A DNA stretch of 64,000 nucleotides, taken from the NCBI RefSeq assembly GCF_021654795.1, contig NZ_AP025344.1, positions 620,001 through 684,000 on the forward strand, given 5' to 3'. The translations under genes were made by a program, and so were the position numbers. The notes under the pieces are model-generated. The model saw only the letters and a list, made by a program, of their open reading frames with translations. It did no database searches and was not told where the DNA came from. The number at the start of each line of letters is the position of its first letter. Positions within the stretch are counted from its first letter, which is position 1. Below are positions 33,674 to 42,284 of the stretch, piece by piece. The DNA comes from Paenibacillus dendritiformis (GTDB taxonomy: Bacteria; Bacillota; Bacilli; Paenibacillales; Paenibacillaceae).

Positions 33674-34765
33674 ATGAATGCGATTGAAGTACGTAATCTG
33701 CGCAAGACCTTCCGCGTGCAGAAAAATCGGGAAGGACTGAGCGGCGCCTTACTCGACTTGTTCAAGCGCGAATATAACGAAGTCATGGCCGTGAAGGACA
33801 TTTCCTTCACGATCCCGCAGGGGGAAATATGCGGATATATCGGCGAGAACGGCGCCGGCAAATCAACGACTATTAAAATGCTGACCGGCATCCTCGTGCC
33901 GACGGCCGGGGATATCCGGGTGAGCGGCTTCATCCCGCACACGGAGCGGGAGCGGTTCGTCCAGGGCATCGGCGTCGTGTTCGGGCAGCGCAGCCAGCTC
34001 TGGTGGGATATCGGCGTCATCGAATCGTTCCGCCTGCTGCGCAAGGTGTACCGGGTGCCGGAGGCGGATTTCAAGCGGCGTCTGGACGAGTTGGTCGAGC
34101 GGCTGCAGCTTCAGGATCTGCTGAACCGGCCGGTAAGGAAGCTGAGCCTGGGCCAGCGCATGCGCTGCGAACTGGTGGCGTCCCTGCTGCACCAGCCGTC
34201 GGTCTTGTTCCTCGACGAGCCGACCATCGGACTCGATATCGTCGTGAAGACGGAGATTCGCGACTTCCTCCTGACGCTGAACCGCGAGCATGGCACGACG
34301 ATTCTGCTGACCACGCATGATCTGCAGGACATCGAGGCGCTCTGCACCCGCGTCATTATGCTGGATGACGGACGCATTATCTATGACGGAAGCCTGGACA
34401 TGCTCAAGTCCACCTGGGGCCAGGGGCGAGAGGTCCGCTTCCAGTTCGCCAAGCCGATGCGCGCGGGCGATGCCGAGGCGCTGACCTCCGGGCTCGAAGG
34501 AACCTGGACGGTGCACTCGCCATACGAAGCAAGCATTCACGTGCCGCTGGAGACGAATATTTCCGATGTCATCGGGCGCGTGGTCGGGGGAGCTTCGATC
34601 TCCGATCTGAAGATTGTCGAGACGAACACGGATGACATCGTCCGCGAGATCTACAAGACCGGCAATGCGGAGCAGGCAAGCGGGGCGGCCCGGGGCGGAG
34701 ACGGCGGCGCGGCCGGAACCGATGCGGACGCCGACCGGGAGAAGGATGCGGTGCTTCATGGCTAG
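33674..34765 (+). CDS. ABC-2 exporter ATP-binding protein (DrrA/COG4586-like), operon A
   Basis: 363 residues from the ATG at 33,674 (GGTGAGG upstream). Walker A GENGAGKSTTIKM, Q-loop region VVFGQRSQLWWD, signature KLSLGQRMRCELV, Walker B SVLFLDEPTIGLD and switch His in LLTTHDLQDIE. The FGQRxQLWWD stretch is characteristic of the COG4586 branch. The C-terminal ~35 residues after the ATPase accessory domain are low-complexity (Ala/Gly/Asp). It overlaps the first permease gene. With the two permeases it forms an exporter of unknown substrate, paralogous to operon B at 43,077-45,655. Confidence 0.9.
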   Translation: MNAIEVRNLRKTFRVQKNREGLSGALLDLFKREYNEVMAVKDISFTIPQGEICGYIGENGAGKSTTIKMLTGILVPTAGDIRVSGFIPHTERERFVQGIGVVFGQRSQLWWDIGVIESFRLLRKVYRVPEADFKRRLDELVERLQLQDLLNRPVRKLSLGQRMRCELVASLLHQPSVLFLDEPTIGLDIVVKTEIRDFLLTLNREHGTTILLTTHDLQDIEALCTRVIMLDDGRIIYDGSLDMLKSTWGQGREVRFQFAKPMRAGDAEALTSGLEGTWTVHSPYEASIHVPLETNISDVIGRVVGGASISDLKIVETNTDDIVREIYKTGNAEQASGAARGGDGGAAGTDADADREKDAVLHG

Positions 34766-35552
34766 CGCTTATCTTGATTTAATCCGGATCCGGTTCTTGA
34801 CGATGCTGGCTTACCGGGTCAATTATTATTCCGGCATCCTCATTTATACGCTCAGCATCGGCGTCTATTATTTCACGTGGCAGGCGATCTATGGGGGGCA
34901 AGGCTCCTTGGCGGGCTTTACCGCCGGGCAGATGACGACCTACATCGCGGTATCGTGGATGGCGCGCGCCTTCTATTTCAATAATCTGGACCGCGAGATT
35001 GCGAACGAGATTCGGGACGGCAGCGTCGCGATTCAGTTCATCCGTCCTTATAACTATCTGGTTGTCAAAATGATGCAGGCCTTCGGCGAAGGCATCTTCC
35101 GCTTGCTCTTATTCATGACGCCGGGCATGATTATTGCCTGTCTGCTGTTCCCGGTGGAGCTGCCGACGGATCCGAAGCGCTGGTTCGTTTTCGCCTTGAT
35201 GCTCTTTTTCAGCTTCCTGATCAATTCGCAGTTGAATATTCTTACGGGCCTGACCGCCTTTTTCGTGGAAAATAATGAGGGCATGATCCGGATGAAGCGG
35301 GTCGTCGTCGATCTGTTCTCCGGCGTGATCGTGCCGATCTCGTTCTTCCCGGGCTGGCTCATTACGCTGAACGAATGGCTGCCGTTCCAGGCGATTACGT
35401 TCCTGCCGAGCTCGGTGTTCACCGGCCGCATCGAGGACGCCCAGATTCTGTCGGTGATCGGGATACAGATCGTCTGGTTCGCCGTGCTGATAGTGCCCAT
35501 TCTGCTGATGTGGCGGGCCGCGCGGCAGCGCCTGTTCGTGCAAGGAGGGTAA
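34758..35552 (+). CDS. ABC-2 permease 1 (COG4587-like), operon A
   Basis: 264 residues from the ATG at 34,758, which lies inside the ATPase gene's last codons. About six membrane helices. The sequence DGSVAIQFIRPYNYLVVKMM and the later FFPGWLITLNEWLPFQAI are typical of the paired permeases that go with COG4586 ATPases. It forms the membrane part with the next gene. Five bases separate it from that gene. Confidence 0.86.
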   Translation: MASAYLDLIRIRFLTMLAYRVNYYSGILIYTLSIGVYYFTWQAIYGGQGSLAGFTAGQMTTYIAVSWMARAFYFNNLDREIANEIRDGSVAIQFIRPYNYLVVKMMQAFGEGIFRLLLFMTPGMIIACLLFPVELPTDPKRWFVFALMLFFSFLINSQLNILTGLTAFFVENNEGMIRMKRVVVDLFSGVIVPISFFPGWLITLNEWLPFQAITFLPSSVFTGRIEDAQILSVIGIQIVWFAVLIVPILLMWRAARQRLFVQGG

Positions 35553-35556
35553 TGGC

Positions 35557-36342
35557 ATGTACTATTTCGGTCTCGTGGGAGAATATTTGAAAAATTACTT
35601 AAAAACCCGTCTAACGTACCGGGCGGATTTCTGGGTCGAAGTGGTCTCGGATCTGCTCTTCCAGGCGACGAACCTCATCTTCATCTTCGTCATCTTCATG
35701 CATACGCCGACGCTGGCCGGCTGGACGCGGGACGAGATGATCTTCGTCTACGGCTACTTCATGATCCCGTATGGCGTGTTTAGCTGTTTTTTCAATCTGT
35801 GGAACTTCAGCGAGCGCTATATCGTCAAAGGCGAGATGGACCGCATTCTGACCCGGCCGGCCCATAATCTGTTCCAGATTCTGCTGGAAAATGTCGATCC
35901 GCCCGCGCTGATCGGTTCCCTCGTCGGGGCCGTCATGATGGGCGTCTGCTGGGCCCGGCTCGGACTCGCTATCGGCCTGATTGAGCTGCTGATGCTGCTC
36001 GTCATGCTGGCCGGCTCGGTCATGGTCTACTTCGGCGTCTATGCGGCATTGACGTCGCTCTCGTTCTACACGGATGCCCCGACCGGCATCCTGCCGCTCG
36101 TCTTCAATATTCAGAGCTATGGGCGCTATCCGCTCACGATCTACAACCGGTTCCTCCAGGTGCTGCTGACCTGGGTGCTGCCGTTCGCCTTCGTCGGCAT
36201 CGTCCCGGCCTCTTACTTCGTGGAGGGCAAGGGCATGCAGCAGATGGCCTTGCTGACGCCGCTCATGGGCATCGCCTTCTTCGCGCTCGGCCTGACGCTG
36301 TGGAACGTCGGCATCAAGCGGTACCGCGGGGCGGGGTCGTAG
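35557..36342 (+). CDS. ABC-2 permease 2 (COG3694-like), operon A
   Basis: 261 residues, six predicted helices. AAGGAGGG lies before the ATG. KGEMDRILTRPAHNLFQILL and a QSYGRYPLTIYNRFLQVLLT stretch are characteristic of this permease family. Last gene of operon A. A weak hairpin (GCCG...CGGC around 36,380-36,408) with T5 follows at about 36,371-36,416. Confidence 0.86.
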   Translation: MYYFGLVGEYLKNYLKTRLTYRADFWVEVVSDLLFQATNLIFIFVIFMHTPTLAGWTRDEMIFVYGYFMIPYGVFSCFFNLWNFSERYIVKGEMDRILTRPAHNLFQILLENVDPPALIGSLVGAVMMGVCWARLGLAIGLIELLMLLVMLAGSVMVYFGVYAALTSLSFYTDAPTGILPLVFNIQSYGRYPLTIYNRFLQVLLTWVLPFAFVGIVPASYFVEGKGMQQMALLTPLMGIAFFALGLTLWNVGIKRYRGAGS

Positions 36343-36370
36343 GTTTTGGGGAGATATATATCGATTAAAA

Positions 36371-36416
36371 AAATGCCGTCGATTCTGGCTGTCATGCTAG
36401 GGTCGGCGCTTTTTAT
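36371..36416 (+). terminator. Probable terminator of ABC operon A
   Basis: An imperfect stem pairs GCCG near 36,379 with CGGC near 36,405, followed by GCTTTTTATT. Pairing is broken by mismatches, so confidence is limited. Confidence 0.4.
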
Positions 36417-36570
36417 TATTAGTGGCGCTTGGGACGAAGTTGAGAGCCATTTGTATATACCTAGAAGGAAATCATAGAGGTGAGGTCGAAGGAGTAACCC
36501 GTCTGGACAGTTGTCGCCCCTCAATGATTCGGAACATAGGGTGCAGGCCGTATTGAAAGGAGCCGCGGGC

Positions 36571-36915
36571 TTGAAAAAAGCAGCCAAGGTGTACGGCATT
36601 ACCGCCGCAATGATTGTTCTTATCCCTATCCTGATGTTCGCCTACATTCAATATCAACTCGCTTCCCTCGAAAAAGCAACCTATGAGCATCTGATTGACC
36701 GGCAAGGCTATGCCGAAAGCGATATTCTCCACCTTGATACGAAACTCAAATTCCTCTCCTTATATACAGCGGAGGTGGTCTTTGCCGATGAGCCCGATAT
36801 CACCTATGACTACAAAAGAAACGAAAAAGGAGATATCATTCAAGTAGGCATGTCCGATCGGGAAGAAGCGGATTGGAAGAATTATAAGTATAAACATGAA
36901 GAAGCATCGCCATAG
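36571..36915 (+). CDS. Small membrane-anchored protein (DUF3139-like)
   Basis: 114 residues from a TTG start at 36,571, chosen because AAAGGAG lies exactly eight bases before it; an upstream TTG at 36,511 has none. One N-terminal membrane helix (about 8-27, ITAAMIVLIPILMFAYI) is followed by an extracytoplasmic part that includes LIDRQGYAESDILHLDTKLK and ends TYDYKRNEKGDIIQVG, as in small secreted DUF3139 proteins of Firmicutes. Function unknown. It starts a run of three small hypothetical genes. Confidence 0.6.
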   Translation: MKKAAKVYGITAAMIVLIPILMFAYIQYQLASLEKATYEHLIDRQGYAESDILHLDTKLKFLSLYTAEVVFADEPDITYDYKRNEKGDIIQVGMSDREEADWKNYKYKHEEASP

Positions 36916-36951
36916 AAAAAGCGACTGCATTCGCTACTGGGGAGGGACGAT

Positions 36952-37389
36952 ATGTTAACGAAGGCGAAGGAATTATTGCCTCTGATGAAGCGGATTATCG
37001 AGTATAGCGGCAGCATCGATACTCTGGAGGCGAGGCAGGAGGATCGCTTCGAGGGGAATCCGGAGGAGATGGCGCGGTTGAAGCAGGAATATGCGGCCCT
37101 GCTGGAAAGCATGAGCAGAGAAGACTTGTTAATCATCCGCGCGGTGGCCGACATCGGTATTTCGGAGAGAGGCCACCGTTTGACGGGCGAAGGGCAGGGG
37201 CCAACCTATCGAGAATCGACTTTTGAAATCGAGATACGTTCGACTCCCGAGGAACTGCTGGCGAACTACCATCAATATTTGGTCTACCATACGAAGGAGC
37301 AAGAGATTCGATATTTTTTTGCATGTGGTGTCGGGCTGACTTTGAGCGAAGGGATTCATATCCTTGAGCTTGAACATTGTCTAAGATGA
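36952..37389 (+). CDS. Hypothetical protein, 145 residues
   Basis: A soluble, acidic, mostly helical protein with no signal peptide and no family I recognise. The ATG follows GGGGAGGGACGAT, a good site. Charged helices (LKQEYAALLESMSREDLLII) precede a mixed region ending in LTLSEGIHILELEHCLR. It lies 36 bases after the DUF3139-like gene and 47 before the next small gene, so they may be cotranscribed. Confidence 0.65.
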   Translation: MLTKAKELLPLMKRIIEYSGSIDTLEARQEDRFEGNPEEMARLKQEYAALLESMSREDLLIIRAVADIGISERGHRLTGEGQGPTYRESTFEIEIRSTPEELLANYHQYLVYHTKEQEIRYFFACGVGLTLSEGIHILELEHCLR

Positions 37390-37436
37390 CGTTGCCGTGA
37401 GCAGAACAGGACAGGCGGAAGGAGGGGAGTGCTATC

Positions 37437-37739
37437 ATTATCGAAATTATCGTGTATCACGATCAATTCACTTATATCGATTGCCCGGACGAGGTCGGCG
37501 CCAACATCCGTGCCCTGCAAGGCGAATTTGATGATTTCTTGGGGAATTTGGAGGGCAATCATCCATTCCGGCAGTACAACGAAGTCATCGAGAACGGGCA
37601 AGTGACATTTCGCGGATATGTGAATGTATTTGGCGCGGAGCAGTTCATCGACTGGATGAACGTGGTGAAGTTCAAGCGGGAAGTCGCGAAGGTTATTCCG
37701 AAGCCGGTGGAGCTGGCCGCGGAGACGATTTACTTTTAA
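37437..37739 (+). CDS. Hypothetical protein with possible ATT start
   Basis: A 96-101-residue soluble protein, not recognised. With the GTG at 37,452 it starts MYHDQFTYIDC, but GGAGGGG (37,421-37,427) is then 24 bases away. The codon exactly nine bases after that site is ATT (37,437), giving (M)IEIIVYHDQFTYIDC with a natural first beta strand. No ATG is available. Use of ATT is thus plausible, as in infC, but unproven. Late residues FIDWMNVVKFKREVAKVIPK are amphipathic helix. Confidence 0.6.
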   Translation: MIEIIVYHDQFTYIDCPDEVGANIRALQGEFDDFLGNLEGNHPFRQYNEVIENGQVTFRGYVNVFGAEQFIDWMNVVKFKREVAKVIPKPVELAAETIYF

Positions 37740-37862
37740 CAGAAGCATAGGGGCGGGCGCTATCGGGGATTGGTTGTTTTTTGAAAAAAGAAGCATTCGA
37801 TGGTAAGCTAGAGGCATCATGCATCGGCAGTCTGTCTTGGCTGCCGGGAAGGAGTGCTGCAA

Positions 37863-38342
37863 ATGACCTCATCCGATCAAGTCCAGCTCGGACAAGCCGT
37901 GCCGGACTTTACGCTTCCGTCCTCGACGGGCGCCGATATATCGCTGCGCGATTATGCGGGCAAGAAGGTCGTGCTCTATTTTTATCCGAAAGATATGACA
38001 CCAGGCTGCACGCAGGAGGCATGCGACTTCCGCGATTACCACGGCGACTTCGGGAAATACAATGCGGTCGTCTTGGGCATTAGCCCCGACACCGTGAAGT
38101 CCCACGACAAGTTCATTGAGAAGCACGGCCTGCCTTTCCCGCTGCTTGCCGACACGGAGCATGCCGTGGCCGACCTGTTCGGCGTCTGGCAGCTGAAGAA
38201 GATGTACGGCAAGGAGTATTACGGCATCGTTCGTTCGACCTTTCTGATTGACGGGGAGGGCAAGCTGGCGAAGGAATGGCGCAAGGTGAAGGTGAAAGGG
38301 CACACGGAAGAGGTGCTTGAGGCCGTGCGCGAGCTAGGTTAA
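37863..38342 (+). CDS. bcp: Thioredoxin-dependent thiol peroxidase, Bcp/PrxQ type
   Basis: 159 residues, the typical length. Peroxidatic Cys49 lies in DMTPGCTQEACDFRD with resolving Cys54 five residues on, the atypical two-cysteine PrxQ arrangement; the FYPKDMTPGCT motif and a conserved Arg in GIVRSTFLID are present. It reduces hydroperoxides in the cytoplasm with thioredoxin. The ATG at 37,863 follows GGAAGGAG. A possible promoter lies in the 120 bases upstream (TTGAAA near 37,779). A good terminator follows. Confidence 0.93.
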   Translation: MTSSDQVQLGQAVPDFTLPSSTGADISLRDYAGKKVVLYFYPKDMTPGCTQEACDFRDYHGDFGKYNAVVLGISPDTVKSHDKFIEKHGLPFPLLADTEHAVADLFGVWQLKKMYGKEYYGIVRSTFLIDGEGKLAKEWRKVKVKGHTEEVLEAVRELG

Positions 38343-38357
38343 ATGAATGTTATGCAC

Positions 38358-38399
38358 AAAAGGCGGCCCAAGGTCCGGGAGGACATGGAGCCGCTTTTT
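38358..38399 (+). terminator. Terminator after bcp
   Basis: AAAAGGCGGC (38,358-38,367) pairs with GCCGCTTTTT (38,390-38,399), ten base pairs with one wobble; the T run is the 3' arm. Confidence 0.75.
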
Positions 38400-38472
38400 G
38401 CACGGGAGCCGGTGCAGGCTTCGAATACAGAGCACCCCTTGGCCATCATCGAATGCGCCGCCGCAGCAGGGT

Positions 38473-39180
38473 TTACACATAAGATACATATAAGCTTTCG
38501 ATATCCTCCGTCGGATTGCCGGCGTACACAATGCGCCCTTTCCGTAAAATAGCGACTTGGTCCGCGATTTTCTCTGCCAGGCCGATGATATGAGTCGATA
38601 GCAGAATCAAGGCGCCCTTGGCGCAGTACGTCTGCAACGTATCCCGCACCGTAATGACTTGATCCGGGTCCAGACCGTTGGTAGGCTCGTCCAGGAGGAG
38701 AATATCCGGTTCGTGAAGCAGCGTTGACGCTAGGGCCACTCTTTTGGCCGTGCCCTGAGATAGGGAGCCTATCGGATAACCGCTGTACGATTGCAGCCCG
38801 AATTGCTTGAGCCAGTGCTGCATCCGCTCTTCTAGCAAATCTTTGGGGACATTGCGCAGTCGGCCGCTTAATCTCATCATTTCAAGGACGGTCAAAAACG
38901 GGTACTGGAAAGGAAACTCCATCATATATCCGACGCGCCGTTTGTAGCGCTGATCCTGCCAGTTCAGAACCTGGCCATTCAGCGTAATGCTGCCTTGCTG
39001 CGGTTGATTCATTCCGGCAATGAGATGCAGCAGCGTCGTCTTGCCCGCACCGTTCGGGCCGAGTAGGACCGTTATTTCTCCCGATTGCAGGGTCCAATCT
39101 ATCTCTTGCAGGATGGGGGTGTTACCGTAGGCATAGCCGATGCGATGTAATTGCAGCGAGAGAGGCTCTATCTTGCCCAT
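38473..39180 (-). CDS. ABC transporter ATP-binding protein downstream of lanT (possible immunity/export)
   Basis: 235 residues from the ATG at 39,180, ten bases after AAGGAGGG; an ATG at 39,189 is too close to that site. Walker A LGPNGAGKTT, signature LSQGTAKRVALA (variant of LSGGQ), Walker B DILLLDEPTNGLD and H-loop STHIIG. It follows the permease gene by 15 bases, and both follow the truncated lanT gene. In class II lanthipeptide loci such a pair (LanFEG-like) often gives self-protection; this role is inferred only from position. Confidence 0.8.
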   Translation of the reverse strand: MGKIEPLSLQLHRIGYAYGNTPILQEIDWTLQSGEITVLLGPNGAGKTTLLHLIAGMNQPQQGSITLNGQVLNWQDQRYKRRVGYMMEFPFQYPFLTVLEMMRLSGRLRNVPKDLLEERMQHWLKQFGLQSYSGYPIGSLSQGTAKRVALASTLLHEPDILLLDEPTNGLDPDQVITVRDTLQTYCAKGALILLSTHIIGLAEKIADQVAILRKGRIVYAGNPTEDIESLYVSYV

Positions 39181-39195
39181 CGCTTGCATCCCTCC

Positions 39196-40458
39196 TTAAC
39201 CATTTGCAGGAATTTTGTCAGGAATGGTGCGGTATAACCGGATAAAACCAATCTGAATGACTGCGGTGGATAAAATAAAGAGAACAAAATGCAATTGATG
39301 CAAATACAGGAGCAGAATCATGCTTGGGGTAATCCATAGCTGCCCAACCAAAGTAATGCGGCCGGAAGACGTAAAGCGGTACCCTGCCAACAGACCAAAA
39401 GAGGCAAGTGTAGAAGCAAGAAAGGAGCTCTTGAGGAAGAGCATCATTGAATTGGTCCAGGACCGCTCTATTCCGAACTGCCATCCAAGGTAATGAATAG
39501 CGGCGATGCTTGCGCCCATTGTCCAATAAAAAAGCCATTTCGCAGACAACATCGTACGCCATGCATCCAAGGTAACCGTATATAAGGACAGCCCTCTGCC
39601 TTCATTCGCGAAGCCTCTCACCGTCCAAATCTCATTAGCCAGCCAGATGAGCAGGCCGGCGCCTATTGGGATGACCGCGGGACTGTCAGCGGCAGCATAG
39701 AAGCAGAACAGCTCCAAAGCGAAGATGCAGAAGAGAAAGGGAACAACGTCTTTGAAGCGGGTCACCAAGTAAAGCTCCTTGCGGAACAGCGGATAATGGG
39801 ACAGCATGCGTGTCTTGGCGCCAGTCTCTGCAGGAAGCGTCGAGCGCATCACTTGCGGCCAGGCGTATTCCGCCGCCCGGAACGCGCACAGGAATTGGAG
39901 CGCTATGATGATTGCCGCGCCAAGCATCCGTGCCGCAAGAGCAAGGGGAAGAACTACCCCCGCCAGGTTAACGGCCAGCCACATCACAGCCAGCCATTGG
40001 AAGGCAAGGCGTCCCGACCTATAGGAATACCCGCTCACTTCCGCGTAAGAGAATCCAAGCAGCATCAGTATGAGCCAGAGCCACATGTCGGCATGTGACG
40101 GGGTCCACATGAGCTGGCCGATGATGATCCACGCGAGGAGGAGCAGGAAGGGCGTTTTTTTCCAAAGGGAATAGGCGGTTAAAAAGGAACCTCCCCGTCC
40201 CGATGACCATAGAAAGCGAGCCTCCGCCACATGGGAGCTGGCGGCAAACAAGCTGATGCCCGCGATGAAACCGATCAGCCAGCTTCCCAGCCCGATATAG
40301 ACGGAAGGGAACGGACTGGATGCCAGCATGGCCGTCAGTTGAGACGCCCCGCGGGGGAGCAAAGCCAGGATCACCACCAGCAGTACGATATCGCGCCGTG
40401 CCATCTGTTTTACGCGAGATAGATAGACGGTCTTGTATAGTTGAAAGCTTGAGATCAT
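39196..40458 (-). CDS. ABC transporter permease (EcsB-like size)
   Basis: 420 residues with roughly nine or ten hydrophobic segments and few long loops. No sequence motif was recognised; call rests on topology and on the ATPase gene directly after it. The N-terminus (FQLYKTVYLSRVKQMARRD then IVLLVVILAL) is an amphipathic lead-in common to ABC-2 and EcsB-like permeases. The start is 14 bases after the lanT stop, so the three genes form one minus-strand unit. Confidence 0.7.
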   Translation of the reverse strand: MISSFQLYKTVYLSRVKQMARRDIVLLVVILALLPRGASQLTAMLASSPFPSVYIGLGSWLIGFIAGISLFAASSHVAEARFLWSSGRGGSFLTAYSLWKKTPFLLLLAWIIIGQLMWTPSHADMWLWLILMLLGFSYAEVSGYSYRSGRLAFQWLAVMWLAVNLAGVVLPLALAARMLGAAIIIALQFLCAFRAAEYAWPQVMRSTLPAETGAKTRMLSHYPLFRKELYLVTRFKDVVPFLFCIFALELFCFYAAADSPAVIPIGAGLLIWLANEIWTVRGFANEGRGLSLYTVTLDAWRTMLSAKWLFYWTMGASIAAIHYLGWQFGIERSWTNSMMLFLKSSFLASTLASFGLLAGYRFTSSGRITLVGQLWITPSMILLLYLHQLHFVLFILSTAVIQIGFIRLYRTIPDKIPANG

Positions 40459-40472
40459 AACATCTGCTCCCG

Positions 40473-42182
40473 TTAAGAAACAGGCGAGAACACATGGTTC
40501 TCATCCTGCGAAGTATATAAATCGTAATATTTCCCCTGAAAACTCATCAATTCCTGATGGCTCCCCATCTCGGTTATTTTCCCATCATCAAGTACGATGA
40601 TGCGATCAGCATGCCGAACGGTACTCAACCGGTGCGCGATAATGATTTGCGAGCAGGAGATATGGCGCAAGGAATCGCAAATGAGTTGCTCCGACATCAA
40701 ATCCAGTGAACTCGTCGCTTCATCCAGCAACAGGATGGTGGGACGATGGAACAAAGCGCGAGCGAGAAGGATCCGTTGCCGTTGTCCTCCGGAAAAATTA
40801 AAACCATTCTCAGATACCATCGTCTGATAGCCTAGCGGAAGCCGCATAATATCATCATGAATCGCGGCTTGTTTTGAAGCGTGCACAACCATATCCATTG
40901 TAACATTTTTATGGTACATTTGGATATTATCCATAATTGTCGCATTAAATAAACGCGATTCTTGCAGCACGGCGCCGATACGTTTTCGAAGTTCTTGTTT
41001 GTTCCATGTATTGATGCTCATGCCGTCAATTTTGATGATGCCCTTCGTTGGTTCGTACAGTCCAAGCAATAACTTAGTGACTGTGCTTTTACCCGATCCG
41101 GACGCGCCAACGATAGCGATTCGTTCACCCGGCCGGACAGCCACAGAGATGTTTTTGAGAATCTCACTGCCATATTTATTGTATCTAAAAGAGACGTCGC
41201 AAAATTCGATATGACCTTGAAACGACGGAGAGGGGATTTTTTCCCCCATAGGTTCAGGTGTGCTTCCGATTACATCCTGAAGTCTCTGAATATAAGTCCG
41301 TACATTCACTAAATCATGATAGGTTTGGCCCAAAGAAACGATTGGAACCATAAAGGAGGCGGCCAATGCTTGGAATCCCAGCAAGCTTCCAAGAGTCATC
41401 TTCCCTTCCAGCACATAATAAGCCCCGGCCCATAACAGGAGCAGGGGAAGCATCAATTGTATGCTGATTGAATTGGAGCCGATGATGGATGTCCAGACGC
41501 TTCGCTTTTCCGTCGCTTTTAATTGTTTCGTAAAGAACAGCTTCCATTTCGCAATGACATCCTGCTCCGCCCCCATTAATTTCAAATCAGTGATGTTTTG
41601 AATATTTTCAGATAAAAATCCGTATAGCTCAGTTTGCGCGGAAACTTCCTGACGGGATAAACGCTGAGAAACGTAAGAACTGAAAAAAATAAGCCCCAGC
41701 ATAACAAGTCCAATCCCAATGACCATGACGCCGAGCTGTAGCATGCTTATCAGCATGAGTGCTGCGTATGTAATGAATGAGAGACAGTCAATAAAAATGG
41801 AGACCACTCGATTGGATAAAATATTTCGGATTAAAATATTGGAGTTGGCCCGAAAGACCAGTTCTCCTCCTTTGCGATTATCAAAGAAATCGTAGGGGAG
41901 GGTAAAAAGACGTTCCATATATTTCGTCATCATCGTTTCATCCATTTTAGATTGTAATTTTGCAATGAGCCAGCCCCGTAAACAGTGAAATCCCAGGGTA
42001 TATAGAAAAAGGCTGCCAATGATGACACTAAATATAAAGAGTAAATCTTCACGACGCCCCCCAACTACGACATCGATGAACCACTGCGTTACGCGAGGAA
42101 TGAAGACCCCCAAGGCTTGCAGCAATAAGGCAATGACAATAATTGCAAAAAGCAGATTCCGCCCACTCCATATAGACAACAT
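40473..42182 (-). CDS. LanT-like ABC transporter lacking its N-terminal C39 peptidase domain (truncated)
   Basis: 569 residues: six membrane helices (about 10-290) and an intact ATPase (Walker A GASGSGKSTVTK, signature NFSGGQRQRILLARAL, Walker B ILLLDEATSSLD, IIAHRLSTVR). The layout is that of peptidase-containing bacteriocin/lanthipeptide transporters, but the ~130-residue C39 peptidase is missing. The same frame stays open upstream of the ATG to 42,281 and reads VTRKFVIEFLCLAPGELFKP, matching the linker that normally follows the peptidase; a TAA at 42,282-42,284 closes it. So the gene was cut there, at the same point where LanM sequence begins on the other strand. It may still be made from internal starts, but leader cleavage would be lost. 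GC is lower than in neighbours. Confidence 0.82.
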   Translation of the reverse strand: MLSIWSGRNLLFAIIVIALLLQALGVFIPRVTQWFIDVVVGGRREDLLFIFSVIIGSLFLYTLGFHCLRGWLIAKLQSKMDETMMTKYMERLFTLPYDFFDNRKGGELVFRANSNILIRNILSNRVVSIFIDCLSFITYAALMLISMLQLGVMVIGIGLVMLGLIFFSSYVSQRLSRQEVSAQTELYGFLSENIQNITDLKLMGAEQDVIAKWKLFFTKQLKATEKRSVWTSIIGSNSISIQLMLPLLLLWAGAYYVLEGKMTLGSLLGFQALAASFMVPIVSLGQTYHDLVNVRTYIQRLQDVIGSTPEPMGEKIPSPSFQGHIEFCDVSFRYNKYGSEILKNISVAVRPGERIAIVGASGSGKSTVTKLLLGLYEPTKGIIKIDGMSINTWNKQELRKRIGAVLQESRLFNATIMDNIQMYHKNVTMDMVVHASKQAAIHDDIMRLPLGYQTMVSENGFNFSGGQRQRILLARALFHRPTILLLDEATSSLDLMSEQLICDSLRHISCSQIIIAHRLSTVRHADRIIVLDDGKITEMGSHQELMSFQGKYYDLYTSQDENHVFSPVS

Positions 42183-42284
42183 AAAAAAAGGGTTCTTCGA
42201 CTTTCTTTTTTGCGGTTTGAAAAGCTCTCCGGGAGCAAGGCAAAGGAATTCGATAACAAATTTTCGGGTTACGTTCTTGCATTA

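Noticed and set aside
42210..42284. N-terminal 25 codons of the LanM-like frame as real protein
   Set aside because: They are the antisense reading of the LanT linker, whose minus-strand translation is meaningful; LanM homology starts at about 42,285.
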